This document shows, one piece after another, positions 1-6,622 of a stretch of 9,330 bases of DNA; position 1 is the stretch's first letter, and each line of letters opens with the position of its first letter. The notes below the pieces were generated by a model. That model did no database searches. It saw only the letters and a list, made by a program, of their open reading frames with translations, and was not told the DNA's origin. The translations under genes and the position numbers were made by a program. Source of the stretch: Acetobacteraceae bacterium (lineage in GTDB: Bacteria > Pseudomonadota > Alphaproteobacteria > Acetobacterales > Acetobacteraceae); contig JADGHI010000119.1 in NCBI GenBank assembly GCA_019689515.1, forward strand, positions 1-9,330. Reading direction: 5' to 3'.

Positions 1-51
1 CTTCCCCTAGAGTGCGCGCCGGAGACAAAGGGCGGTCGGGCGGGGCGCGTC

Positions 52-816
52 GTGGCATTGGTTTCCCTTGAAGGGGTGGGCAAGACCTACCGCGGGCGCG
101 GCGGCGCCTGGGAGGCGGTGCGCAACTTCACCCTCGACCTCGAGGAGGGGGAGTTCTTCTGCCTGCTCGGCACCTCGGGCTGCGGCAAGACCACGGTGCT
201 GAACATGGTCGCCGGGTTCGAGCCGCCGACCGCCGGCCGCATCCTCCTCGACGGTCGGGAGGTGAAGGGGCCCGGGGCGGACCGGGGCGTGGTCTTCCAG
301 GGGCACGACAGCCTCTACGACTGGTTGACCGCGCTTGAGAACATCGCCTTCGGGCCGCGGCTGCGGGGCATGGGGCGCGCGGCGCGGCGGGCCCATGCGG
401 AGCGCTTCCTGGAACTGGTCGGCCTCGCCGGCCAGGGGGGCAAGCACCCGGCGGAGCTGTCGGGCGGGATGAAGCAGCGCATCCAGATCGCCCGGGCGCT
501 GGCGAACGACCCCCGCATCCTGCTGATGGACGAGCCCTTCGGCGCGCTCGATGCGCTGACCCGTGCCACGCTCCAGGGCGAGCTTTCGCGCATCTGGGCG
601 GACACCGGCAAGACCGTGCTGTTCATCACCCACGACATCGAGGAGGCCTGCGCGCTGGCGACGCGCATCGGCGTGATGACGCGCGGGCCGGGGGGCACGC
701 TCAAGGCGGTGCTGCCGGTGGACCTGCCCTTCCCGCGGGAACGCACCTCCGACGCCTTCATGGACGTGTTCCGCCGGGTCCATGCGCTGATTCATGAGGA
801 GATCGTGCGGGCATGA
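52..816 (+). CDS. ABC transporter ATP-binding protein, NitT/TauT family (TauB/SsuB/NrtD-like)
   Basis: This 254-residue protein is the ATPase that would power import by the permease and binding protein encoded just downstream. All nucleotide-binding motifs are visible: Walker A GTSGCGKTT at residues 40-48, the Q-loop glutamine at 83, the ABC signature LSGGM at 136-140, Walker B ILLMDE at 156-161, the D-loop ALD at 165-167 and the switch histidine of THD at 194. Length and motif layout match the cytoplasmic ATPases of nitrate, taurine, sulfonate and bicarbonate importers; the substrate cannot be told from the ATPase. The chosen start is GTG at 52, which places the conserved VSLEGVGKTY strand at the N-terminus as usual. 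The frame stays open to base 1 but holds no ATG, GTG or TTG in 1-51, and no well-placed Shine-Dalgarno is seen, so a start beyond the window edge is not strictly excluded. Its TGA overlaps the permease ATG. Confidence 0.93.
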   Translation: MALVSLEGVGKTYRGRGGAWEAVRNFTLDLEEGEFFCLLGTSGCGKTTVLNMVAGFEPPTAGRILLDGREVKGPGADRGVVFQGHDSLYDWLTALENIAFGPRLRGMGRAARRAHAERFLELVGLAGQGGKHPAELSGGMKQRIQIARALANDPRILLMDEPFGALDALTRATLQGELSRIWADTGKTVLFITHDIEEACALATRIGVMTRGPGGTLKAVLPVDLPFPRERTSDAFMDVFRRVHALIHEEIVRA

Positions 817-1574
817 ACGGCCGCGCCGCCACCGTCGCCGGTTACCTCGCGGGCTTCGCGCTGCTGTTCGCGATCTGGCATCTCGCGGCGACGACCATCG
901 CGCGCTCCGCCCTGTTCCCGCCGCCGCTGCCGGTGCTGGAGCGCGCGGTGGTGCTGATCGAGGACAACATCCTGCAGGAGCAGATCGGCGCCTCGCTGCG
1001 GCGCATCCTGCAGGGCTTCCTGATCGGCTCGGCGGTCGGCATCCCGATCGGCCTCGCGATCGGCAGCTTCCGTCCGGTGCGGGCGCTGCTCGAGCCCTGG
1101 ACCGAGTTCTTCCGCTTCATCCCGGCGGTGGCGATGATCACCGTGGCGGTGATCTGGTTCGGCATCGGCGAGGAGAGCAAGGTCTTCCTCATCGCCTACA
1201 CCACCGTCTTCGTCGTCATCATCTCGACGGCCGCGGGCGTCGGCGCGGTGGGGCGCGACAAGATCCGCGCGGCGCAGTGCCTCGGCGCGACCCGCATGCA
1301 GGTGTTCCGCCTTGTCGCCCTGCCGGCGACGGTGCCCTACATCCTCACCGGCATGCGCCTGGCGATGGCGAACAGCTTCGTCACCATCGTCGCGGCGGAG
1401 CTGGTGGCGAGCAACGACGGGCTCGGCAAGATGCTCTGGGACGCGCGGCTGTTCATGCAGGTCGAGGACATCTTCGTGGCCCTCGTCGCGCTCGGCCTGC
1501 TCGGCTTCGTGGTGGACCGGCTGTTCCGCCTCGCCATCCGCGCCTTCGCGGGGCGCTTCAATCCGACGATGTGA
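813..1574 (+). CDS. ABC transporter permease, NitT/TauT family (TauC/SsuC-like)
   Basis: This 253-residue inner-membrane protein forms the translocation channel of the importer. Hydrophobic segments lie at about residues 8-27, 65-85, 105-117, 124-145, 185-198 and 220-237, consistent with the usual six-helix permease fold. The cytoplasmic EAA-type loop that docks on the ATPase is clear at about 152-176 (RAAQCLGATRMQVFRLVALP), with the conserved glycine and the LP pair. The start ATG overlaps the ATPase stop in an ATGA junction (813-816), indicating translational coupling, and a purine-rich GAGGAG lies at 796-801, 11 bases upstream. Length is normal for the family (about 250-270 residues) and no residue looks out of place. 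Family assignment is confident; the substrate is unknown. Confidence 0.93.
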   Translation: MNGRAATVAGYLAGFALLFAIWHLAATTIARSALFPPPLPVLERAVVLIEDNILQEQIGASLRRILQGFLIGSAVGIPIGLAIGSFRPVRALLEPWTEFFRFIPAVAMITVAVIWFGIGEESKVFLIAYTTVFVVIISTAAGVGAVGRDKIRAAQCLGATRMQVFRLVALPATVPYILTGMRLAMANSFVTIVAAELVASNDGLGKMLWDARLFMQVEDIFVALVALGLLGFVVDRLFRLAIRAFAGRFNPTM

Positions 1575-1583
1575 ACGGAGACA

Positions 1584-1589
1584 GGGAGG
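1584..1589 (+). promoter_or_regulatory. Ribosome binding site of the substrate-binding protein gene
   Basis: GGGAGG ends 9 bases before the ATG at 1599, within the 24-base gap after the permease stop. It is the best Shine-Dalgarno in the operon, fitting the higher expression usually needed for a periplasmic binding protein relative to its ATPase and permease. Confidence 0.6.
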
Positions 1590-1598
1590 TTCTCGACC

Positions 1599-2558
1599 AT
1601 GCTTACCCGCCGATCGGCCCTCGCGGCCACGCTGCCGCTGCTTGCGGCGCCCGCCATCGTGCGTGCCCAGGCGCCGGTGAAGATCACCATCGCCACGGGC
1701 GTCGATCCCTCCTTCGCCCAATTCTACGTCGCGAAGGCGGGCGGCTTCCTCGAGCGCAACGGCCTCGACGCGACGGTGAACACCGGCCCCTCGGGCAGCG
1801 CGATGATCGCCTTCCTGGTCGGCAACCAGATCAACGCCGCTTATGGCGCCGAGCAGGCGGGCGTCTCGGCCCACATCGTGGACCCGAACGTGGTGGTTGT
1901 GGCCGAGGGCGTGGCGCTCCTGCGCTGGATCAGCGTGCTCGGCCGCAATGTGGCCTCGATGGAGGACCTGAAAGGCAAGCGCGTCGGCGTGGCGCGCGGC
2001 ACCGGCAGCGAGACCTTCTGGCTCTCTGTCGTGGACAAGCTCAAGCTCAACCCGGCGGACTACACGATCGTCAACGTCGAGGCGCCGGAGATGGTCGCGG
2101 CGCTGGAGCGCGGCAACATCGACGCCTTCGCCTGCTGGGAGCCCTGGCCGACCCGGGCGCTGCGCGCCATCCCGAACACGCGCATCCTGGTCACCAACGA
2201 GAACATCCAGATCATCCGCAACCTGATTTACATGAACAAGGGCTGGGCGGAGGCGAACCGGCAGACGACCGAGCGCTTCATGCGCGCGATGATCGAGGCG
2301 ACCGAGTTCATCCGCTCCAACCGCGACGAGGCGGTGCGGCAGGTCGCCCGCTTCCTGCGCCAGGACCGGTCGCTGGTGGCGGAGCTGATGACCAAGGTGG
2401 ACCACCGGCTGAACATCACCCAGGACACGGTGGCGAACGTGCAGCTCGCGATCGACCAGCTCCGCGGGATGAACAGGCTCGGGCGCGAGGTGACGCCGGC
2501 AGAGGTCATCTGGCCGGAGGCGCTGCGCTGGGTGGCGCCGGACCGCGTGCGGATCTGA
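1599..2558 (+). CDS. ABC transporter substrate-binding protein, NMT1/TauA/SsuA-like
   Basis: This 319-residue protein is the periplasmic solute receptor of the importer. The N-terminus is a classic export signal: LTRRSALAATLPLLAAPA followed by a likely cleavage site after VRA at about residue 23. The paired arginines before a modest hydrophobic stretch make Tat export plausible, though Sec cannot be excluded. The mature part has the type II periplasmic binding fold features of NMT1/THI5-like proteins: an ITIATG first strand, the FLERNGLDA helix-turn where aliphatic-sulfonate and nitrate receptors have their glycine-leucine motif, the DLKGKRVGV strand with a following GTGSE phosphate-like loop, and the CWEPWPTRAL segment typical of the second lobe. 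It ends the three-gene operon, 24 bases after the permease. Candidate ligands in this family include sulfonates, nitrate, pyrimidine precursors and aromatic acids; nothing here decides among them. Confidence 0.92.
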   Translation: MLTRRSALAATLPLLAAPAIVRAQAPVKITIATGVDPSFAQFYVAKAGGFLERNGLDATVNTGPSGSAMIAFLVGNQINAAYGAEQAGVSAHIVDPNVVVVAEGVALLRWISVLGRNVASMEDLKGKRVGVARGTGSETFWLSVVDKLKLNPADYTIVNVEAPEMVAALERGNIDAFACWEPWPTRALRAIPNTRILVTNENIQIIRNLIYMNKGWAEANRQTTERFMRAMIEATEFIRSNRDEAVRQVARFLRQDRSLVAELMTKVDHRLNITQDTVANVQLAIDQLRGMNRLGREVTPAEVIWPEALRWVAPDRVRI

Positions 2559-2562
2559 GCGG

Positions 2563-2589
2563 CGCGGCGGCACGCGCCACGCCGCCGCG
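2563..2589. terminator. GC-rich inverted repeat between convergent genes, possible bidirectional terminator
   Basis: A perfect 9-base inverted repeat (2563-2571 with 2581-2589) encloses a 9-base loop. It fills most of the 34-base gap between the stop of the binding protein gene (+) and the stop of the glycosyltransferase gene (-), exactly where both transcripts must end. There is no T-run on either side, so it is not a textbook intrinsic terminator; it may act with Rho or simply stabilise the 3' ends. Position is the main support, since chance hairpins are common at this GC content. Confidence 0.4.
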
Positions 2590-2592
2590 GGC

Positions 2593-3486
2593 TCAGGCGC
2601 CCTCCAGCCGCTCCAGCAGGCCGCGAATGGTGAGGCCTGGCTCGGGCCGCGCCAGGCCCGCGGCAAGCTGCACCTCCGGCGCGACGATCGTCTCGCGCGG
2701 GCGCCGCTCCAGGAACTCAGCCGACGCCGCCCAGGGGCGGCGCCGCGCATCGTCCGCCCTGGCCGCGCCCTCGACCAGGACCGTGTTGCTCGCGTCGGTC
2801 CGCCAGTAGTAGTCGCCGATCACGCGGTCCACGGCGCCAAAGTCCGACGGCCCGCCGGCACAGACCCGGAGGAGAAAATCGTAGTCCTCCGCCCGCACGA
2901 GCGCCTCCTCGAAGCGCAGGTCTTCCGCGGGAATGCGGCGGCGGTCGAAGACGAAGCTGTGGATCGGGCAGAAATTGTCGCGAAACAGGTCCAACACGGT
3001 GCGCCCCGCGAAAGGGCGCTCCTTCGCGAGCACGTAGGGCGCGTGCGGGTACGCCCGCACGCGCTTCACGACGATGCCGCCGAAGGCGATGCGTGCTCCG
3101 CTCTTCCGCAGCCGGTCCACGAGCAGCTCATAGGCTTCCGGATAGAGGGCGTCATCGAAATCCAGGAACGCCCCATAGCGGCCCCGCGCCGCCGCCAGGC
3201 CCATGTTGATCAGGGCGGAGCGCGCGTCCGCCGGCTCGGCTGCACGGTAGTTGTGTACCGTGAGGCTCGGCGGGTCGGAGACCGCGAAGAAGGGGGCCAG
3301 CGCGGTCGCGACCATCGCCTCTTGCGCCTCCGCGAAGCGCTGGAGGACGATGTGCGCGTGCAGGGGACGGTAGGTTTGCCCCACGAGCGAGAACACGCAG
3401 CGGCCCAGCTCCTCGATCCGCTCCGGGTCGTGGAACCGGACGATGACGTCGAGCAGGTGGTCTGTCTCGGGCGAGTTGGTGCTCAC
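2593..3486 (-). CDS. Family 2 glycosyltransferase (GT-A fold)
   Basis: This 297-residue soluble protein should transfer a sugar from a nucleotide-sugar donor onto a glycan or lipid-linked acceptor at the cytoplasmic face. The GT2 layout is visible: a DVIVRFHDPERIEELGRCVFSL first strand-helix at about 13-35, a conserved ALINMGLAAARGRYGAFLDF segment leading to the metal/nucleotide site LDFDD at 108-112, and a catalytic-loop AEDYDF at 199-204. The C-terminal part after about residue 240 is not recognised. The start is the GTG at 3486, whose bases overlap the TGA of the upstream fusion gene (GTGA junction, 3483-3486). A second GTG lies directly before it at 3489. No Shine-Dalgarno is evident, so translation is probably coupled to the upstream gene. 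The same frame stays open far upstream, but that translation is arginine- and proline-rich shadow sequence. Donor, acceptor and linkage are unknown. Confidence 0.88.
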   Translation of the reverse strand: MSTNSPETDHLLDVIVRFHDPERIEELGRCVFSLVGQTYRPLHAHIVLQRFAEAQEAMVATALAPFFAVSDPPSLTVHNYRAAEPADARSALINMGLAAARGRYGAFLDFDDALYPEAYELLVDRLRKSGARIAFGGIVVKRVRAYPHAPYVLAKERPFAGRTVLDLFRDNFCPIHSFVFDRRRIPAEDLRFEEALVRAEDYDFLLRVCAGGPSDFGAVDRVIGDYYWRTDASNTVLVEGAARADDARRRPWAASAEFLERRPRETIVAPEVQLAAGLARPEPGLTIRGLLERLEGA

Positions 3487-6029
3487 CACCGGGCCTGCGC
3501 GAAGTGCAGCATGTGATCGAAGTCCGCGACCCATCGCCGCTCTGCCGGCATCTCGGCGACGTCGGGATCGGCCGGCGGGGCGTGTCCGATACGCCCGAGT
3601 TCGACCGCGAGCGCAGTCGCGAAGGTAGCAGGCGCGCCCCATTTGCGGGCAAGCACGAGTCCGGAGCGGAGCATCATGGCGCGCGTCCCGTCGCCGGGCA
3701 CGCGGTTGGTGACCGCATGGAGGAACAGGGCGCGCGGGCAGATCCTGACGGCGAAGCCGGCCGCACGTGCGCGCCAGGAGAGATCCACGTCCTCGCAATA
3801 CATGAGGAAGGCCTTGTCGAAGCCGCCGATGGCCTCGTATATGCGGCGCGGGATTGCGAGGCATGCCCCCGATGCCCAGGGTGTGTCGAAGGTGACGGGG
3901 TCGTAGGTTTTCGGGTGCTCCTCCGGGAACTGGATCGCCTCGACCAGCGCGGCGTCGTCCGACGCGCGGACCATGCGGCGGATCGCTTCCAGCGCATCCG
4001 GGTGCAGCGCGCCGTCCGGGTTCATCGCGACGTAAAGCTCGGCGCCCGAGGCGAAGGCCTCGCGCATGAGCGCGTTGTGGCCTGCGCCGAAGCCGACATT
4101 GCCCATCGAGGGCAGGCGGCGAACGGCAGTATCGCCGGCCGTGATGGCCTCGGTAGGTGAGCCGTTGTCGAGAAGCAGTACACGCCCCTCCGTGCGCGCT
4201 CCGGCCCTCGCGAGGGTGACGACGGCACTGGAGATCGCGCGGCGCAGGTCGCGCGCCGGTGTCTCGTAGGTGACGATGCCGACGGCGATCTCGGTCGTCC
4301 CAGCGGCGGTGCCGGCGGGGAGGTGGAGACCAAGCTGGCGGGACTGCTGCTCGATCACCTCGGGTGGGGGCGCCTCCTCCGGCGCCGGCCCCGGCAGCGG
4401 TCCGGGCACCAGGCCGGACGGGAGCGGCGGCTCGGTCTCCGGCGACACTGGCCGAATCTCGCGACCTTCGGCCGCCCCGTGCTCCAGGTAGTGCAGCAGT
4501 GGGTTCACGCCGGCCGCCGCCAGGTCGGGATGGCGCTCCAGGTACCAGCGCGCGTCGAATGCGGGGCCCGGGTTGCGGTGCTCGGCGCCGCCATGCAGCA
4601 CATAGTGCAGCGCCGGGTCCACGCCGGACGCCGCCACATCCGGATAGCGCCGGCGGTACCACTCGGCGTCGAACAACGGCGACGATGCCACCAGGCGGGC
4701 GCGGGCAAGCACCCGGCGATGCTCGCGGCGGCGGCTGAGGAGTTGCAGTGTAAGCGTCCACCAGGCGAGCCGCGCGGCGGCCCCGAATTTGCGCCGGACC
4801 TCCGGGGGCAGGCGCGATGCGGCGCGGCGTACCGGCCAGGTCGCCTGCCAGACCGTCGAGGTCAGGACGGCCTGCATCTCGCGCGCCGCGTGCTCGGCCC
4901 GGGCCTGGGTGCGCCCCAGTTCCGCGCGTAGCCGCTCCGCCTCGGCGTGCAACTGCTCCGACTCGTCGGCGGCGCGCTTGAGTTCCGCGCGCAGCCGCTC
5001 CACCTCGGCGTCGGCACGCTCCACCCGGCTGCGGAGCCGCGCCGTCTCTGCCGTCGCGGCAGCCGCCCTGCTCTCGGCCGCGGCGCGGGCCCGGGCCTCC
5101 TCAGCGGCGCGGGCAGCGGTTTCCGCGACCGCACGTTCAAGCTCGTCAGAGTGGCTTTGCGCTGCGGCGTGGCGCCGTTCCGCCTCTGCGGCGGCTTCGG
5201 CCAAGCGGCGGGTTTCCACCTCCAGCTCCGCGGCGCGCGCTTCCTGGTCGCGCTGGTTCTGCTCGAGTATCCAGCGCTCCCCGAGAGTGGCGAAGCGCTC
5301 GCGCAGAGCGGCGATCGCGGCCGGGTCGCGCAACGCGCACAGCTCGGCGACCGCGGGCGGGACGGCGGAGCCAAGGGCGAGTACGCCGAGGCCGTGGCCG
5401 TGCAGGAACTCGAAGCCGGGATGGCGCTCGCGCAGCTCCGCCCACAGGCGCCACACGCCGAAGTCGCGCTGGCGCACGTTGGTGTCGTGGAACAGCACCA
5501 CCGCCCGCTCGGAGAGCTTGGGCCGCCACGCCTCGAAGTCGTGCCGCACCGCCTCATAGGTGTGATAGCCGTCGATGTGCAGGAGGTCGATCGTGCCGTC
5601 CGCAAAATGCGCGAGCGCCTCGTCGAATGTGCTGCGGAGCAGCTCGGAGAAGGCAGCGTAGCGCGCGTCGTGGAAGCGGCGCAGCTCGGCGAGGACCTCC
5701 TCGCCGTAGTGGCCGCCATGCGGGTCGCCGGCCCAGCTGTCCACCGCATAGCAGCGGGCATCGAGGCGCAGCCGCGCCACCGCCTCGCAGAAGGCGGCGT
5801 AGGAGACGCCGGTGAAGGTGCCGAGCTCGACGATCAGGCGGGGCCGCGCCGCGCCGACCAGCCAATGCGCGAAGGGCACATGCCCCCACCAGGCGCTCGG
5901 CGCGCCCAGGCGTGCGGGGCGCCAGAACAACGGCGCCAGCCGCTGCGACCACAGGTCACTCGGGTCCGGCTCCATCATCACCGGCGCGGTAGCGTCCGGC
6001 GACGCAAGGGCGGGGATCAGCGATGCCAT
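3483..6029 (-). CDS. Fusion protein: SAM methyltransferase, coiled coil, WY/YPD/HY repeats, GT2 glycosyltransferase
   Basis: This 848-residue multidomain protein probably methylates and glycosylates a surface polysaccharide. Residues about 50-220 form a Methyltransf_24-like SAM methyltransferase: motif I VELGTFTG at 67-74, AVDSW at 95-99, LLHIDGYHTYE at 149-159 and LFHDTNV at 179-185. Residues about 255-388 are a long Glu/Arg/Ala-rich coiled coil. A basic, tryptophan-containing segment follows (394-440), then two 38-residue repeats with FDxxWY, YPD/HPD and HYxxHG motifs, a proline-rich linker (527-556), and a GT2 domain (about 580-815) with AVGIVTYETP, LLLDNGS at 618-624, MGNVGFGAGHNALM, MNPDG at 669-673 and CEDVDLSWR at 745-753, resembling rhamnosyltransferase-type enzymes. 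The start ATG at 6029 is my choice: it lies just before conserved sequence and just after an AT-richer patch that may be the promoter. ATGs at 6071 and 6194 would add residues unlike the family. The stop overlaps the next gene's GTG. Confidence 0.87.
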   Translation of the reverse strand: MASLIPALASPDATAPVMMEPDPSDLWSQRLAPLFWRPARLGAPSAWWGHVPFAHWLVGAARPRLIVELGTFTGVSYAAFCEAVARLRLDARCYAVDSWAGDPHGGHYGEEVLAELRRFHDARYAAFSELLRSTFDEALAHFADGTIDLLHIDGYHTYEAVRHDFEAWRPKLSERAVVLFHDTNVRQRDFGVWRLWAELRERHPGFEFLHGHGLGVLALGSAVPPAVAELCALRDPAAIAALRERFATLGERWILEQNQRDQEARAAELEVETRRLAEAAAEAERRHAAAQSHSDELERAVAETAARAAEEARARAAAESRAAAATAETARLRSRVERADAEVERLRAELKRAADESEQLHAEAERLRAELGRTQARAEHAAREMQAVLTSTVWQATWPVRRAASRLPPEVRRKFGAAARLAWWTLTLQLLSRRREHRRVLARARLVASSPLFDAEWYRRRYPDVAASGVDPALHYVLHGGAEHRNPGPAFDARWYLERHPDLAAAGVNPLLHYLEHGAAEGREIRPVSPETEPPLPSGLVPGPLPGPAPEEAPPPEVIEQQSRQLGLHLPAGTAAGTTEIAVGIVTYETPARDLRRAISSAVVTLARAGARTEGRVLLLDNGSPTEAITAGDTAVRRLPSMGNVGFGAGHNALMREAFASGAELYVAMNPDGALHPDALEAIRRMVRASDDAALVEAIQFPEEHPKTYDPVTFDTPWASGACLAIPRRIYEAIGGFDKAFLMYCEDVDLSWRARAAGFAVRICPRALFLHAVTNRVPGDGTRAMMLRSGLVLARKWGAPATFATALAVELGRIGHAPPADPDVAEMPAERRWVADFDHMLHFAQARW
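4446..4673 (-). repeat. Two tandem 38-residue protein repeats (FDxxWY...YPD...HYxxHG)
   Basis: Residues 453-490 and 491-528 of the fusion align without gaps. Both have FDAxWY, then RxPDxAAxGVxP, then LHYxxHGxAExR. Comparable repeats are known from glycan-related bacterial proteins, often next to GT domains, but I know of no established function for them. At the DNA level the copies are 114 bases apart and diverged, so this is an old internal duplication and not a recent repeat. Confidence 0.75.
4866..5267 (-). other. Coiled-coil segment of the methyltransferase/glycosyltransferase fusion
   Basis: This part encodes residues about 255-388 of the fusion. It is almost entirely Glu, Arg, Ala, Gln and Leu, with repeated units such as AEVERLRAEL and AEAERLRAEL in which Leu/Ala recur at 3-4 residue spacing and no Pro or Gly break until LGRTQ at about 371. 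A continuous helix of about 130 residues would be close to 20 nm long. It separates the methyltransferase from the glycosyltransferase end and could drive oligomerisation or set the distance between the active sites. Confidence 0.75.
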
Positions 6030-6035
6030 TCGGGC

Positions 6036-6080
6036 AAGACGAATACGGGTGCTTGTGAATGATGCGCACATCAAGGCGTC
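6036..6080 (-). promoter_or_regulatory. AT-richer patch upstream of the fusion gene, candidate promoter region
   Basis: About half of the bases between 6041 and 6075 are A or T, clearly lower GC than the rest of the window. It lies immediately upstream of the ATG at 6029 on the minus strand. On that strand a TTGATG and a TATTCG can be picked out, but their spacing (23 bases) is too long for a normal sigma-70 promoter, so I propose only that the promoter lies in or near this patch. Confidence 0.3.
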
Positions 6081-6117
6081 GTGACCTCTCAGCCGCCCGC
6101 TGCTCCCGGCAAAGGAG

Positions 6118-6611
6118 ACGGGTTGCCAAGCCGGTGCCGGAGCGGTTGCCGGCGGCAATGGCGGGGGCTGCGCGCGCCATTTCGTTGAGCGCAACGAATC
6201 GCGGCCGGACCTGCGTCCCGGCAGAGACAGTCCGGCACTTGGACCTGGCCTGTTCCACCAACTCCAGGCCGGTATCGTCCTGATCGTGGCGTCCGTGCAC
6301 GTCGGGAGGGCGGGGAGCGACCAATGCTACGATAACCTGCTCGCAGCGCTGCCGACGCTCGCCGCGGAGACGGTCGTGCAGTTCCACGACGCCTGTTGCC
6401 GCTTCGGGAAGCCGGCCCGGGCTGGGCCGCGAATCGGCCGAAGGGAAGGGCTGGAACGAGTCCTGCGTCCAGCGCGCCCTCCCGGCGCACGGGAACCGCT
6501 GTCAGGTCCAGTCCTTCGACGACCGGTGCGTTCGGCCGCGCAGGCTCTGCCGACGCGCCGGGACGGCCTCGGGATCCAGGGGGCGCGGAATATTGGCGCC
6601 GCGCCGGCCGG
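6118..6611 (+). pseudogene. Degraded SAM-dependent methyltransferase (frameshifted, no start codon)
   Basis: The apparent 593-base gap between the fusion gene and the peptidoglycan-binding gene holds a decayed methyltransferase on the + strand. Pieces occur in the right order in three frames. In the first, FVERNE (6181), LFHQLQAG (6250), SVHVGRAGSD (6292-6321) and VVQFHDA (6373-6393). In the second, GLGRESAEGKGWNES (6419-6463), AHGNR and FDDRCVR (6515 on). In the third, DAPGRPRDPGGAEYWRRAG (ending about 6611). They recall intact class I methyltransferases with a FxEPxPxR strand, a LFIDSSHVxKxGSD loop, VHxHDI, a GxxWNExYxLRAxL helix and a final GGSxWLRR strand. Frame changes fall at about 6400-6419 and 6525-6537. 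In the first frame there is no ATG, GTG or TTG between the stop at 6082-6084 and 6285, and the aspartate expected before SSH is alanine. The upstream SAM-binding glycine motif is not clearly recognisable. It differs from the methyltransferase domain of the fusion gene. Confidence 0.68.
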
Positions 6612-6622
6612 CACGCGCGCGC

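Noticed and set aside
1..51. Tail of an upstream gene or promoter for the ABC operon
   Set aside because: Only 51 bases are present; a TAG at 8-10 could end a gene, but nothing else supports it, and no promoter motif stands out.
7..795. Long minus-strand open frame opposite the ABC ATPase
   Set aside because: It is His/Arg/Pro-rich antisense of an ATPase with all motifs intact; such mirror frames are expected at this GC content.
794..2809. 671-residue plus-strand frame spanning the permease and binding protein genes
   Set aside because: The translation is arginine- and glycine-rich without recognisable motifs, while two other frames over the same bases give clear permease and binding protein sequences.
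3487..4761. N-terminal 425-residue extension of the downstream glycosyltransferase frame
   Set aside because: Upstream of the GTG at 3486 the translation is Arg/Pro/Gly-rich shadow of the fusion gene; recognisable GT2 sequence begins only after the GTGA overlap.
6030..6194. 55-residue N-terminal extension of the fusion protein from ATG 6194
   Set aside because: The added sequence is Pro/Ala-rich, unlike methyltransferase N-termini, overlaps the antisense methyltransferase remnant, and would cover the AT-richer patch that is the best promoter candidate.
5956..6387. 143-residue minus-strand open frame overlapping the methyltransferase remnant
   Set aside because: No domain-like sequence and composition typical of shadow frames; the opposite strand explains the bases better.
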